This document shows positions 9,094 to 17,679 of a stretch of 64,000 bases of DNA, one piece after another. Numbering within the stretch: position 1 is the first letter of the stretch; every line of letters starts with the position of its first letter. The stretch comes from Pseudomonas faucium (GTDB lineage Bacteria > Pseudomonadota > Gammaproteobacteria > Pseudomonadales > Pseudomonadaceae): assembly GCF_021602585.1 (NCBI RefSeq), contig NZ_BQIP01000013.1:87980-151979 (forward strand). Reading direction: 5' to 3'. Under the pieces are notes generated by a model. It did not search any database. It saw nothing but the letters and a program-made list of their open reading frames with translations, and was not told where the DNA came from. Made by a program: the position numbers and the translations under genes.

Positions 9094-10410
9094 ATGGGCC
9101 AATGGCTCGACAGCCTGACCGGCTGGCTCAGCGCTAACCCACAGTGGCTTGGCCTGGCAATTTTCCTGGTGGCATGCGTCGAGTGCCTGGCCATCGCCGG
9201 CATCATCGTGCCCGGTACCGTGCTGCTGTTCGCGGTCGCGGTGCTGGCCGGCAGTGGCACCTTTACCCTCGGCCAGACCCTGCTGCTGGGGTTTCTGGGC
9301 GGCGTGCTCGGTGATGCCTTGTCCTACGCCATCGGCAAGTACTTCCACCAGAACATCCGGCGCTTGCCGCTGTTGCGCCACCACCCGGAATGGATCGGCA
9401 GCGCCGAAACCTACTTCCAGCGGTACGGCATCGCCAGCCTGCTGGTAGGCCGCTTCATCGGCCCACTGCGGCCCATGCTGCCGATGGTGGCCGGCATGTT
9501 CGACATGCCGCTGCCGCGCTTCATCGCGGTCAGCCTGGTGGCCGGCGCCGGCTGGTCGGTGGCCTACCTGCTGCCCGGCTGGGCCACCGGCGCGGCCATG
9601 CGCCTGCCGTTGCCAGAAGGCTTCTGGCTGGATGCCGGGATCATCGCCGGCACCCTGGCGGTGGTCATCGGCCTGAGCCTGAACAGCAGCATTCGCGACC
9701 AGCGCCATGGCACCCGGCTGGTCGCCGGCCTGAGCTTCCTGGCGCTGGCTGGCGTGTTCCTCGGCTGGCCGTATCTGAAGGAGTTCGATCAGGGCGTGAT
9801 GACACTGGTCCAGGAACACCGCAGCCAGGCTCTGGACGGCGCCGTGGTGCTGGTGACTCGCCTGGGCGACTTCCGCACCCAGTTGTTCCTTGGCGGCCTG
9901 CTGACCGGCCTGCTGCTGCTCGCGCGCCAATGGCGCCATGCCGTGTTCGCCGGTGGCGCACTGATGGGCACGGCGATCGCCAATGGCACCTTGAAGTGGT
10001 TGTTTGCCCGCGCGCGGCCGGAGGTGCTGAGCGACCCGCTGACCAGCTACAGCATGCCCAGCGGGCACAGTTCGGCGTCGTTTGCGTTCTTTTTGGTACT
10101 GGCGGTGTTGGCGGGGCGTGGGCAGCCGCCACGCATGCGCCTGACCTGGGTAATGCTGGGCTGCATCCCGGCGCTGGCGATTGCCTTGTCGCGGGTGTAC
10201 CTGGGGGTACATTGGCCGACCGACATCATGGCGGGGGCCTTGCTGGCCTGCTGCGTGTGCGCGGTGAGCCTGACCCTGGTGCAGCATCGCCAGCCGCTCA
10301 ATGCCCTGCCGCAGCGGGTGTGGTGGCTGGTGCTGCCGGCCTGCGTCGCGTTGCTGGCGTTCTTTGCCATGCACGCGTTGCCGCAGGCGTTGTTGCGTTA
10401 CCAGTATTGA
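9094..10410 (+). CDS. DedA/PAP2 fusion membrane protein
   Basis: A 438-residue polytopic protein with two known modules. Residues 1-200 are DedA-like (SNARE-associated family; ECLAIAGIIVPGTVLL, then VGRFIGPLRPMLPMVAGMFDMP), a family linked to lipid scrambling or flipping. Residues 230-438 form a PAP2 phosphatase domain with all three motifs: KWLFARARP (KX6RP), YSMPSGHSSASF, and SRVYLGVHWPTD (SRX5HX3D). The catalytic residues are intact, so dephosphorylation of a lipid phosphate such as undecaprenyl pyrophosphate or phosphatidate at the outer face of the inner membrane is plausible. The substrate is not readable from sequence. It is probably co-transcribed with the glycosylase. Confidence 0.9.
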   Translation: MGQWLDSLTGWLSANPQWLGLAIFLVACVECLAIAGIIVPGTVLLFAVAVLAGSGTFTLGQTLLLGFLGGVLGDALSYAIGKYFHQNIRRLPLLRHHPEWIGSAETYFQRYGIASLLVGRFIGPLRPMLPMVAGMFDMPLPRFIAVSLVAGAGWSVAYLLPGWATGAAMRLPLPEGFWLDAGIIAGTLAVVIGLSLNSSIRDQRHGTRLVAGLSFLALAGVFLGWPYLKEFDQGVMTLVQEHRSQALDGAVVLVTRLGDFRTQLFLGGLLTGLLLLARQWRHAVFAGGALMGTAIANGTLKWLFARARPEVLSDPLTSYSMPSGHSSASFAFFLVLAVLAGRGQPPRMRLTWVMLGCIPALAIALSRVYLGVHWPTDIMAGALLACCVCAVSLTLVQHRQPLNALPQRVWWLVLPACVALLAFFAMHALPQALLRYQY

Positions 10411-10412
10411 CC

Positions 10413-10468
10413 TGTAGCGGCCCTATCGCCGGCAAGCCGGCTCCCACAAGGGCGATAGGGCCGCTGCA
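10413..10468. repeat. REP element, GCCGGCAAGCCGGC family
   Basis: Inverted arms of 18 bases (TGTAGCGGCCCTATCGCC and its near-complement) flank the core GGCAAGCCGGCTCCCACA. It lies between the convergent DedA-PAP2 and Lon-domain genes, where it could stabilise both 3' ends. Confidence 0.85.
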
Positions 10469-10474
10469 AATCCC

Positions 10475-11065
10475 TCAGGCAAACAGCTCGCCCTGAATCC
10501 GCTCCAGCAGCTTCTGGATTTCGGCCAAACGCTGCGCCGGCGAGTCGATCGCCAGCAGGTCCAGCTTGTCCTCCTCCATGAACGGCAGCAGGTAAGCCAG
10601 CTGATTGCTCAGCGCCTGGCGCCCGTCGACCTCCCGCGGCATGTCCAGGGCCTCGACCATCGGGTGCTCGCCCAGGGCCACCAGCAGCGCCAGCAGGTCA
10701 TCATCCTGCTCGGTCAGCGGGCTGTCCGGCTGCTCCGGTAGCCAGTGCACCTCGCCGAGCAGCAGCTGGTCCTTCTGCACCTCGGTCTGGCTCAGTTCGA
10801 AGCGGCGCACCCCTTCCACGCGAATGCCCAGCAAGCCATTGTCCTGCTGAACGAAGTCGCGGATCTGCGCCTCGCAACCAATCGATGCGACCTCAGGCGG
10901 CGCCTTGCCCACCTGTTCGCCTTCCAGGATGCACACCACACCAAAGCCGGTGCCCTGCTTCATGCACCGGCCGATCATGTCCAGGTAGCGTGCCTCGAAG
11001 ATCTGCAAATCCAGCAGACAGCCAGGAAACAGCACGGTATCGAGCGGAAACAGCGGTAGCGTCAT
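10475..11065 (-). CDS. Lon substrate-binding-domain protein
   Basis: A 196-residue protein consisting only of the N-terminal domain of Lon protease (PUA-like fold): LPLFPLDTVLFPGCLLDLQIFEARYLDMI at the start, GFGVVCILEG, and a helical C-terminal half. The ATPase and protease domains are absent, so it is not a protease. Its partner is unknown. ATG 11065 has an AGGAG site nine bases upstream, and a GTG directly before it is less likely. It lies nine bases downstream of lrgB and may share its transcript. Confidence 0.88.
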   Translation of the reverse strand: MTLPLFPLDTVLFPGCLLDLQIFEARYLDMIGRCMKQGTGFGVVCILEGEQVGKAPPEVASIGCEAQIRDFVQQDNGLLGIRVEGVRRFELSQTEVQKDQLLLGEVHWLPEQPDSPLTEQDDDLLALLVALGEHPMVEALDMPREVDGRQALSNQLAYLLPFMEEDKLDLLAIDSPAQRLAEIQKLLERIQGELFA

Positions 11066-11074
11066 CACAACTCC

Positions 11075-11791
11075 TCAAGCCACCAGGCTGACCGCCAACG
11101 GCAGGAACACCGCCGTGGCCACCCCCATCAGGCTCATCGCCAACGCGGCAAACGCGCCGCACTCGTCACTTTCCTGCAGGGCCACCGAGGTGCCCACCGC
11201 ATGCGCCGTCACGCCCAGCGACATGCCGCGGGCCTCGGGGCTGTGCACACCAAAGCGGGTCAGTAGCGCGGGCCCGAAAATGGCGCCGATCACCCCGGTG
11301 ATCAGCACGAACACCGCCGCCAGGGCCGCCACCCCGCCAATCTGCTCGGCCACCAGCATGGCGATGGGCGAGGTTACCGACTTGGGCGCCATGGTCATCA
11401 GGATCATGTGCTCGGCGCCGAACCACCAGCCCAGCAGCAGGCAGCACAGCGTGGCGAACAGGCCTCCGATTACCAGCGTAGTAAATGTCGGCCAGAACAG
11501 CTGGCGGATGCGCCGCAGGTTCAGGTACAGCGGCACGGCCAACGCCACGGTGGCGGGGCCCAGCAGGATGTTCATGATTTCGGTGCTCTTGCGGTATTCA
11601 CCGTAGTCGATACCGCACAGCAGCAGCACGCCAATCACCAGCACCATGGACACCAGCACCGGCTGCAGGAAGATCCAGCGCGTGCGCTCATAGGCGGCCA
11701 GCACGACCTGGTAGGCCCCAAGGGTAATGCCGATGCCGAACAGCGGATGGTGCACCACCGCATCCAGCGCACCTTGCCAATCGAGGCTCAT
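11075..11791 (-). CDS. LrgB/CidB family membrane protein
   Basis: A 238-residue membrane protein with about seven to eight hydrophobic segments. The LrgB/CidB signatures are PKSVTSPIAMLVAEQIGG and the GAIFGPALLTRFGVHSPEARGMSLGVTAHAVGT stretch. The family is linked to control of murein hydrolase export or lysis and, in other bacteria, to pyruvate or glycolate transport. The start codon overlaps the stop of the LrgA-type gene by four bases (ATGA), so the two are one unit. No LysR-type CidR regulator is adjacent. Confidence 0.92.
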   Translation of the reverse strand: MSLDWQGALDAVVHHPLFGIGITLGAYQVVLAAYERTRWIFLQPVLVSMVLVIGVLLLCGIDYGEYRKSTEIMNILLGPATVALAVPLYLNLRRIRQLFWPTFTTLVIGGLFATLCCLLLGWWFGAEHMILMTMAPKSVTSPIAMLVAEQIGGVAALAAVFVLITGVIGAIFGPALLTRFGVHSPEARGMSLGVTAHAVGTSVALQESDECGAFAALAMSLMGVATAVFLPLAVSLVA

Positions 11792-12150
11792 GGCTGCTCC
11801 TCGCGCTTGCCCTGGCGGTGCATGAGCCTTTGCATCAGCACGCCCACGAACACCAGGGTAACCAGGCAGGAAACCAGCAACGCCCCGGCGATGGCCCAGA
11901 AGTCGGCGGCAATGTCCTTGGCATACACCATCACCCCCACCGCCGGCGGCACCAGCAGCAACGGCAGGTAGCGCAGCAGGCTGCTGGCCGCCTCGTTCAG
12001 CGGCTTGCCCACTTCACCGCGGGCCATGAGGAAGAACAGCAACAGCAGCAGGCCGATGATCGGCCCCGGCAGCATCGGCACGCACAGATGATTGATTGCC
12101 GTACCCAGCAGCTGAAACAGCACCAGCCAGGTCAAACCACGCAACAGCAT
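11788..12150 (-). CDS. CidA/LrgA holin-like protein
   Basis: A 120-residue protein with four hydrophobic segments and the CidA/LrgA signature VPMLPGPIIGLLLLLFFL. It also has the conserved VPPAVGVMVYAKDI. The family oligomerises in the inner membrane like a holin and works with its LrgB partner. ATG 12150 is preceded by AAGGAG at correct spacing. A TTG two codons upstream sits on top of that site and is rejected. It is the first gene of a two- or three-gene minus-strand unit. Confidence 0.9.
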   Translation of the reverse strand: MLLRGLTWLVLFQLLGTAINHLCVPMLPGPIIGLLLLLFFLMARGEVGKPLNEAASSLLRYLPLLLVPPAVGVMVYAKDIAADFWAIAGALLVSCLVTLVFVGVLMQRLMHRQGKREEQP

Positions 12151-12293
12151 AAGCAACTCCTTCGGGCATGCCGGCCATTATAAGCATGCGCCGTCGATAA
12201 GCCGATATTCGCCGAAAAGCGGGCAACTTGACTGAATCGGTTAGCCGTGCTGATCTTGCACATTCGTACCAAATGACAACCTGGAGAGTCGCG

Positions 12294-12749
12294 ATGCCCT
12301 TTGTACCGGTTACCGAGCTGTCGCAGTACGTAGGAAAGGAACTCGGACGTTCCCAATGGCTGAAGATCGATCAACAGCGCATCAACCTGTTCGCCGAGGC
12401 CACCGGCGATTTCCAGTTCATTCATGTCGACCCGGAAAAAGCGGCGAAAACCCCGTTCGGCACCACCATTGCCCACGGCTTCCTGACCCTGTCGCTGATC
12501 CCCAAGCTGATGGAAGACATCCTGGTGATGCCCGAAGGGCTGAAGATGGTGGTCAACTACGGCCTGGACAGCGTGCGCTTCATCCAGCCGGTGAAAGTCG
12601 ACAGCAACGTGCGGCTGAAAGTGGACCTGGGCGAAGTGATCGAGAAGAAGCCAGGCCAGTGGCTGCTAAAGGCCACCGTGACCCTGGAGATCGAAGGCGA
12701 GCAGAAACCTGCCTACATCGCCGAACCCCTGTCGCTCTGCTTCGTCTGA
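12294..12749 (+). CDS. MaoC-like (R)-hydratase
   Basis: A 151-residue hot-dog fold protein of the MaoC family. The hydratase-2 motif is readable at residues 33-62 (FAEATGDFQFIHVDPEKAAKTPFGTTIAHGF), with the Asp and His expected to hydrate enoyl-CoA esters. ATG 12294 has GGAGAG upstream. An upstream in-frame start would add 22 residues with no family match. Its substrate chain length is unknown. A hairpin follows its stop. Confidence 0.85.
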   Translation: MPFVPVTELSQYVGKELGRSQWLKIDQQRINLFAEATGDFQFIHVDPEKAAKTPFGTTIAHGFLTLSLIPKLMEDILVMPEGLKMVVNYGLDSVRFIQPVKVDSNVRLKVDLGEVIEKKPGQWLLKATVTLEIEGEQKPAYIAEPLSLCFV

Positions 12750-12757
12750 CCCAAGCC

Positions 12758-12781
12758 TCATCGCGGGTTCGCCCGCGATGA
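12758..12781. repeat. Perfect hairpin after the MaoC gene
   Basis: Ten-base arms TCATCGCGGG and CCCGCGATGA enclose a TTCG tetraloop. There is no T tract, so it is not a classical terminator. It may be a short solitary REP-like palindrome or an RNA-stabilising stem. Confidence 0.6.
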
Positions 12782-12866
12782 CCTGCGGATATTTCCACCC
12801 CGCCAGCCATACCTCAGCCCACCCAATCTGCGGCATACTCGGCAGACCTATTGCCCGGATTCCGAC

Positions 12867-14600
12867 ATGCGTGCTCTGCTGCCCCTCACCCTGACCTTGA
12901 TGCTCGCCGCCTGCGGTGATGGCGAAGCGCTTTCGCCACCGGATGCGCGCCTGCCGGACGGCGGTCGCTACCGTGGCCAGGTGGTCGACGGCCTGCTGCA
13001 GGGCGAAGGGCGCATCGACTACCCCAATGGCAGCTGGTATGCCGGCGGTTTCAAGGACGGTCAGTGGCATGGCCAGGGCGAATGGCACGGCAGCAACGGC
13101 GAAATCTATCGCGGCCAGTTCGCCGCCGGCCTGTTCCAGGGCCTGGGCGATTTGACCACCCCCGGCAGCCACTATGCCGGCACCTTCAGCCATGGCCGAC
13201 GCGATGGCGAAGGCACGCTCAAGCAGGCCGACCAGAGCTACCGTGGCCAGTTCAAGGACGACCAGTACGACGGCGCAGGCCAGCTCGAAATGGCCGACGG
13301 CAGCCGTTACCAGGGCCTGTTCGCCAAGGGCAAGCCCAACGGCGCCGGGGTGCGCAGCGATGCCAGCGGCAATCAGTTCAGCGGCCGCTTCGTCGATGGC
13401 CAGCTGCAAGGCAGCGGCACCTACGACAGCGTCGATGGCGAACAATACATCGGCGAATTCAAGGACAACCGCCTGGAAGGCCGCGGCCGCTACGAGAACG
13501 CCGACGGTGATGTGTGGATCGGTGAATTCAAGGACGGCTCGCTGGCGGGCGAAGGCGAAATGCTGGGCAGCGACGGCAGCCACTACAAAGGCCATTTCGT
13601 CGACTGGCGGCTGTCTGGCCAGGGCAACCTGCAACTGCCCGATGGCAGCAGCTACAGCGGCGGCTTCGACAACGATGCCTACCAGGGCAAGGGCAAGCTG
13701 ACCCTGGCCAACGGCAAGGTCGAAAGCGGCTACTGGGCCAACGGTGTGCGCGTGCGTGACCAGAACGGCACGCTGCTGCCCGACCCGCTGGACCTGGCCC
13801 TGCTCAACCAGGGCCGCCTGCTGGAAGAAGCCCTGGCCCGCGTGCCGCGCTCCGCCCCGCCGATCCAGCTGTACAGCCTGGTGCTGGCAGGCGATGGGCA
13901 GCAGAGCGTGTTCCTGCGCGAGGCAGACTATGTCAGCAACATGCTCAAGGTACGCTTCGGCGCACGCGGGCAGGTCACCCTGGTCAACCACCGCGACCAG
14001 ATGGCGACCCGGCCCATGGCCACCCGCGAGAACCTGACCCGCGCCGCCCGCACCCTGGCCGAGCGCAGCGGCCCGGAAGACCTGGTGTTCATCTACCTGA
14101 CCAGCCACGGCAGCCAGGATCACCAGCTGGTGCTCGACCAGCCGCGCCTGCAGCTGGCCGACCTGAGCGCCGACGAACTGGCCAGCGCCCTGGCGCCGCT
14201 CAAGGACCGCGACAAGATAATCGTCATCTCCGCCTGCTATTCCGGCGGTTACATCGCACCGCTCAAAGACGAGCGCACGGTCATCATGACCGCCGCACGC
14301 GCCGACCGGGTGTCCTTCGGCTGCTCGGAGGAGGCGGACTTCACCTACTTTGGCGATGCCCTCTTCGCCGAGGCGCTGAACCAGACCGATGACCTGAAAC
14401 AAGCGTTTGAACTGGCGCGCAGCAGCGTTGCCGAACGTGAAGGAAGGGAAGGTTTCGAGGCCTCCGAGCCACAGCTCTGGGCCCCACCCGCAGTACTGGC
14501 ACATTGGCAACGCCTGCGCCAGCAACAAGCGGAAGAAGCCTTGCGTAATGCCGCACGAGCCAAGTCTGGGGAACAGGAAAAAACCTCCGGCAACCACTAA
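12867..14600 (+). CDS. MORN-repeat C13-type cysteine peptidase lipoprotein
   Basis: A 577-residue predicted lipoprotein (lipobox LAAC near residue 16). Residues 33 to about 295 hold eleven MORN-like repeats of about 23 residues (pattern YxGxFxxGxxxGxGxxxxxDGS) plus a partial one. The C-terminal part, about residues 330-550, resembles C13/legumain-type caspase-fold peptidases, with a catalytic dyad His414 (YLTSHGSQD) and Cys457 (VISACYSGG). The MORN region may bind lipid, wall or partner protein. Its target is unknown. It starts at ATG 12867, with no operon partner closer than 28 bases downstream. The combination is present in other Pseudomonas as far as I recall, but I know of no assigned function. 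Confidence 0.88.
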   Translation: MRALLPLTLTLMLAACGDGEALSPPDARLPDGGRYRGQVVDGLLQGEGRIDYPNGSWYAGGFKDGQWHGQGEWHGSNGEIYRGQFAAGLFQGLGDLTTPGSHYAGTFSHGRRDGEGTLKQADQSYRGQFKDDQYDGAGQLEMADGSRYQGLFAKGKPNGAGVRSDASGNQFSGRFVDGQLQGSGTYDSVDGEQYIGEFKDNRLEGRGRYENADGDVWIGEFKDGSLAGEGEMLGSDGSHYKGHFVDWRLSGQGNLQLPDGSSYSGGFDNDAYQGKGKLTLANGKVESGYWANGVRVRDQNGTLLPDPLDLALLNQGRLLEEALARVPRSAPPIQLYSLVLAGDGQQSVFLREADYVSNMLKVRFGARGQVTLVNHRDQMATRPMATRENLTRAARTLAERSGPEDLVFIYLTSHGSQDHQLVLDQPRLQLADLSADELASALAPLKDRDKIIVISACYSGGYIAPLKDERTVIMTAARADRVSFGCSEEADFTYFGDALFAEALNQTDDLKQAFELARSSVAEREGREGFEASEPQLWAPPAVLAHWQRLRQQQAEEALRNAARAKSGEQEKTSGNH

Positions 14601-14627
14601 GCTTGTGTGTAACACAGGAGAGACATC

Positions 14628-15272
14628 ATGTACTTGACGCCTCAGCATGTCCTGCTTGCCGGAGCCACAGGCCTTACCGGTGAACACCTGCTCGATCGCC
14701 TGCTCAACGAACCCACCATCAGCCGCGTATTGGCGCCGACCCGTCGGCCGCTGGCCGAGCACCCGCACCTGGAGAACCCGGTCGGCGACCCGGCGGTGTT
14801 TCTCCCGCAGTTGGCCGGGCGGGTCGATATCGCCTACTGCTGCCTGGGCACCACCCTCAAGCAGGCCGGTTCCGAACAGGCGTTCCGCGCTGTCGACCTG
14901 GACATGGTGGTGGCGTTCAGCAAGCGTGCGCGGGAAATGGGCGCCCGGCATCTGCTGGTGGTCAGCGCCATCGGCGCCGACCCCAAGTCGTCGATTTTCT
15001 ACAACCGGGTCAAAGGCGAGATGGAAGAGGCGCTCAAGGCCCAGGATTGGCCGCAATTGACCATCGTCAGGCCATCGCTGCTGTTGGGCGAGCGCATTCA
15101 GCCACGCCTGGGCGAGCGGCTGGCTTCACCGTTTTCGCGGTTGATACCGGGCAAGTATCGGGGCATCGAGGCGTGCACCCTGGCGCGGGCGTTGTGGCGC
15201 CTGGCGCTGGAAGAGGAAGATGGGATTCGGGTGATCGAGTCCGACGAACTGCGCAGGCTCGGCAAGAAATAG
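14628..15272 (+). CDS. Atypical SDR, NAD(P)-binding oxidoreductase
   Basis: A 214-residue protein with an N-terminal nucleotide-binding Rossmann motif ([18 protein letters not shown]) and the short pattern typical of NAD(P)H-binding atypical SDRs: [16 protein letters not shown], then [26 protein letters not shown] with a conserved Tyr-Lys spacing. The reaction is not known. ATG 14628 has AGGAG seven bases upstream. It follows the MORN/C13 gene at 27 bases and may be co-transcribed. Confidence 0.85.
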   Translation: MYLTPQHVLLAGATGLTGEHLLDRLLNEPTISRVLAPTRRPLAEHPHLENPVGDPAVFLPQLAGRVDIAYCCLGTTLKQAGSEQAFRAVDLDMVVAFSKRAREMGARHLLVVSAIGADPKSSIFYNRVKGEMEEALKAQDWPQLTIVRPSLLLGERIQPRLGERLASPFSRLIPGKYRGIEACTLARALWRLALEEEDGIRVIESDELRRLGKK

Positions 15273-15349
15273 CGCCCTATCGCCGGCAAGCCGGCTCCCA
15301 CAGACGCTTCATTTTGCAGTACCTGTGGGAGCCGGCTTGCCGGCGATTG
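15273..15349. repeat. REP pair, GCCGGCAAGCCGGC family
   Basis: Two inverted copies of the ATCGCCGGCAAGCCGGCTCC core lie between the convergent SDR and YceK-type genes, separated by about 28 bases. Confidence 0.85.
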
Positions 15350-15353
15350 TCCC

Positions 15354-15641
15354 TTACAGACCACCCGTGGCCTGAAAGCCAATGCCAGCCGCCGTCAGCA
15401 ACGAAAGCGGCAGCAACACGGTATCAAGCAACGCACTGCCCGGCAGATCCAACCCCGGATACGCCGGCGCCTCGGCACCAAACCGATCCCTCGGGCAGCA
15501 GCCCCCCTTCATCGCGTACAAATCCAGCCGCGTGCCGGCATACACCACCGGCGCCCCCGGCTTGTTCGCATCCAGCGTGCGCACCGTGGCACAACCACCC
15601 AGCAGGCTAAAAGCCAGCAACCCGGCCAGCGAACGCTTCAA
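15354..15641 (-). CDS. YceK/YidQ-type small lipoprotein
   Basis: A 95-residue protein with a lipoprotein leader (AFSLLGGC, Cys17) and the pattern of the YceK/YidQ family: [17 protein letters not shown], then [22 protein letters not shown]. Role unknown; probably anchored in the envelope. Its ATG overlaps the ubiX stop by four bases. Confidence 0.82.
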   Translation of the reverse strand: MKRSLAGLLAFSLLGGCATVRTLDANKPGAPVVYAGTRLDLYAMKGGCCPRDRFGAEAPAYPGLDLPGSALLDTVLLPLSLLTAAGIGFQATGGL

Positions 15642-16267
15642 TCATCCACCCCGAAGTGGTGCTCGCCCCAGCGCGGCAGCATGTCCTGCGGAATGTTCAG
15701 CAGGTTGAGAATGCGCGCCACCACGAAATCGATCAGGTCGTCGATGGTCTGCGGCTGGTGATAGAACCCCGGCGCCGCCGGCAGTATCACCGCCCCCATC
15801 TGCGACAGCTTGAGCATGTTTTCCAGGTGGATGGTCGACAGCGGCGCCTCGCGCGGCACCAGGATGAGCTGGCGGCGCTCCTTGAGGGTGACGTCCGCCG
15901 CACGCTCGATCAGGTTGTTGCAGGCACCGGTGGCAATGGCCGACAGGGTACCGGTGGAACACGGCACCACCACCATCGCCGCCGGGGCGCCGGAGCCCGA
16001 GGCCACCGGCGACATCCAGTCTTCCTTGCCATACACGCGGATCTGCCCATCGGCGGCCCCGGTGTATTCAGTGAGAAACGCCTGGATCGCCTGAGGCTTG
16101 GCCGGCAGCACCACGTCGGTTTCGGTGGACATCACCAGCTGCGCGGCCTTGGAGATCAGAAAGTGCACCTCGCGGTCTTCGCGCACCAGGCAGTCGAGCA
16201 GGCGCAGGCCATACTGCGCCCCGGAGGCGCCGGTCATGGCCAGGGTAATGCGTTCCTGCCCGCTCAC
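15638..16267 (-). CDS. ubiX: Flavin prenyltransferase UbiX
   Basis: A 209-residue enzyme that joins dimethylallyl phosphate to FMN, making prenylated FMN for the decarboxylase UbiD in ubiquinone synthesis. The flavin-binding N-terminus [21 protein letters not shown] and the family blocks [16 protein letters not shown] and [19 protein letters not shown] are intact. The start is GTG 16267, overlapping the mpl stop (GTGA). No ubiD is in the window. Confidence 0.95.
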   Translation of the reverse strand: MSGQERITLAMTGASGAQYGLRLLDCLVREDREVHFLISKAAQLVMSTETDVVLPAKPQAIQAFLTEYTGAADGQIRVYGKEDWMSPVASGSGAPAAMVVVPCSTGTLSAIATGACNNLIERAADVTLKERRQLILVPREAPLSTIHLENMLKLSQMGAVILPAAPGFYHQPQTIDDLIDFVVARILNLLNIPQDMLPRWGEHHFGVDD

Positions 16268-17613
16268 TTCAGGGCCTCGGCCAGCTTGCCGTGCAGGCCG
16301 CCGAAGCCGCCGTTGCTCATGATCACCACATGGGTGCCCGGGCGCGCCTGGCCTTTGACCCGCTCGATGATCGCTTCCAGGCTATCGGCCACCACGCTCG
16401 GCACCTTGCACTGCGCGGCAGTGGCGGCCAGGTCCCAGCCCAGGTTGGCGGGCGCGTACCAGATCACCTGGTCGGCATCGTTGACGCTCTCCGGCAGGCC
16501 ATCGCGGTGGGCACCCAGCTTCATCGAGTTGGAACGCGGCTCGATGATCGCGATCACCGGCGCTTCGCCTACCTGCTTGCGCAAGCCGTCGAGGGTGGTG
16601 GCGATGGCGGTCGGGTGGTGGGCGAAGTCGTCATAGATGGTCACGCCCTGCACGTGGGCGACCTTCTCCATGCGCCGCTTGACGCTCTTGAAGGCGCTCA
16701 GGCCTTCGATGGCCAGCGCCGGAGCCACGCCCACATGGCGCGCAGCGGCCAGGGTGGCCAAGGCGTTGGCGACGTTATGCTGGCCGGTCAAGGCCCACTC
16801 GACCACGCCCTGCGCCTGGCCTTCGAACAACACCTCGAAACGCGAGCCGTCGGCGCTGAGCAGGCGAGCCTGCCACTGGCCACCTTCGCCGGTGGTCTGC
16901 ACCGGGGTCCAGCAGCCCATGCCGATCACGCGCTCCAGCGCCTGTTCGGTGGTCGGGTGAATGACCAGGCCTTCGCTTGGAATGGTCCGCACCAAGTGGT
17001 GGAACTGCCGCTCGATCGCCGCCAGATCTGGGAAGATATCCGCGTGATCGAACTCGAGGTTGTTGAGGATCGCGGTCCGCGGGTGGTAATGCACGAACTT
17101 GGAGCGCTTGTCGAAGAAGGCGCTGTCGTATTCGTCGGCCTCGACCACGAAGAACGGCGTGCCGCCCAAGCGCGCCGACACCGAGAAGTTCTGCGGCACG
17201 CCACCGATCAAGAAGCCCGGGCTCATGCCGGCGTGCTCCAGCACCCAGGCCAGCATGCTGCTGGTGGTGGTCTTGCCGTGGGTACCGGCCACTGCCAGCA
17301 CCCAACGGCCCTGCAGCACGTGGTCGGCCAGCCACTGCGGGCCAGAGACATAGGGCAGGCCCTTGTTCAGCACGTATTCCACCGCAGGGTTGCCCCGCGA
17401 CATGGCGTTGCCGATCACCACCAGGTCGGGCGCCGGGTCCAGCTGGGCCGGGTCATAGCCTTGGGTCAGCTCGATGCCCTGGGCTTCGAGCTGAGTGCTC
17501 ATCGGCGGATAGACGTTGGCGTCGGAGCCAGTGACGCGGTGGCCGAGCTCTTTGGCCAGCACTGCCAACGAGCCCATGAAAGTGCCGCAAATACCGAGAA
17601 TATGAATGTGCAT
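16264..17613 (-). CDS. mpl: UDP-MurNAc:tripeptide ligase Mpl
   Basis: A 449-residue Mur ligase that attaches recycled L-Ala-D-Glu-mDAP to UDP-MurNAc. The ATP loop GTHGKTTT is at residues 110-117. The N-terminal [17 protein letters not shown] and the ligase motif [21 protein letters not shown] separate it from MurC. ATG 17613 gives the family length, although the frame is open 18 codons further. It heads mpl-ubiX-yceK, one coupled operon. Confidence 0.95.
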   Translation of the reverse strand: MHIHILGICGTFMGSLAVLAKELGHRVTGSDANVYPPMSTQLEAQGIELTQGYDPAQLDPAPDLVVIGNAMSRGNPAVEYVLNKGLPYVSGPQWLADHVLQGRWVLAVAGTHGKTTTSSMLAWVLEHAGMSPGFLIGGVPQNFSVSARLGGTPFFVVEADEYDSAFFDKRSKFVHYHPRTAILNNLEFDHADIFPDLAAIERQFHHLVRTIPSEGLVIHPTTEQALERVIGMGCWTPVQTTGEGGQWQARLLSADGSRFEVLFEGQAQGVVEWALTGQHNVANALATLAAARHVGVAPALAIEGLSAFKSVKRRMEKVAHVQGVTIYDDFAHHPTAIATTLDGLRKQVGEAPVIAIIEPRSNSMKLGAHRDGLPESVNDADQVIWYAPANLGWDLAATAAQCKVPSVVADSLEAIIERVKGQARPGTHVVIMSNGGFGGLHGKLAEALK

Positions 17614-17679
17614 GGTCGACCTCGCAAAACTTCGAGGCAGGGTAGCCCAGGGCGAGGGAAATCGCACCCGCTGTTTCGC

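Noticed and set aside
12758-12781. Intrinsic terminator after the MaoC gene
   Set aside because: The stem is strong but no T run follows on either strand.
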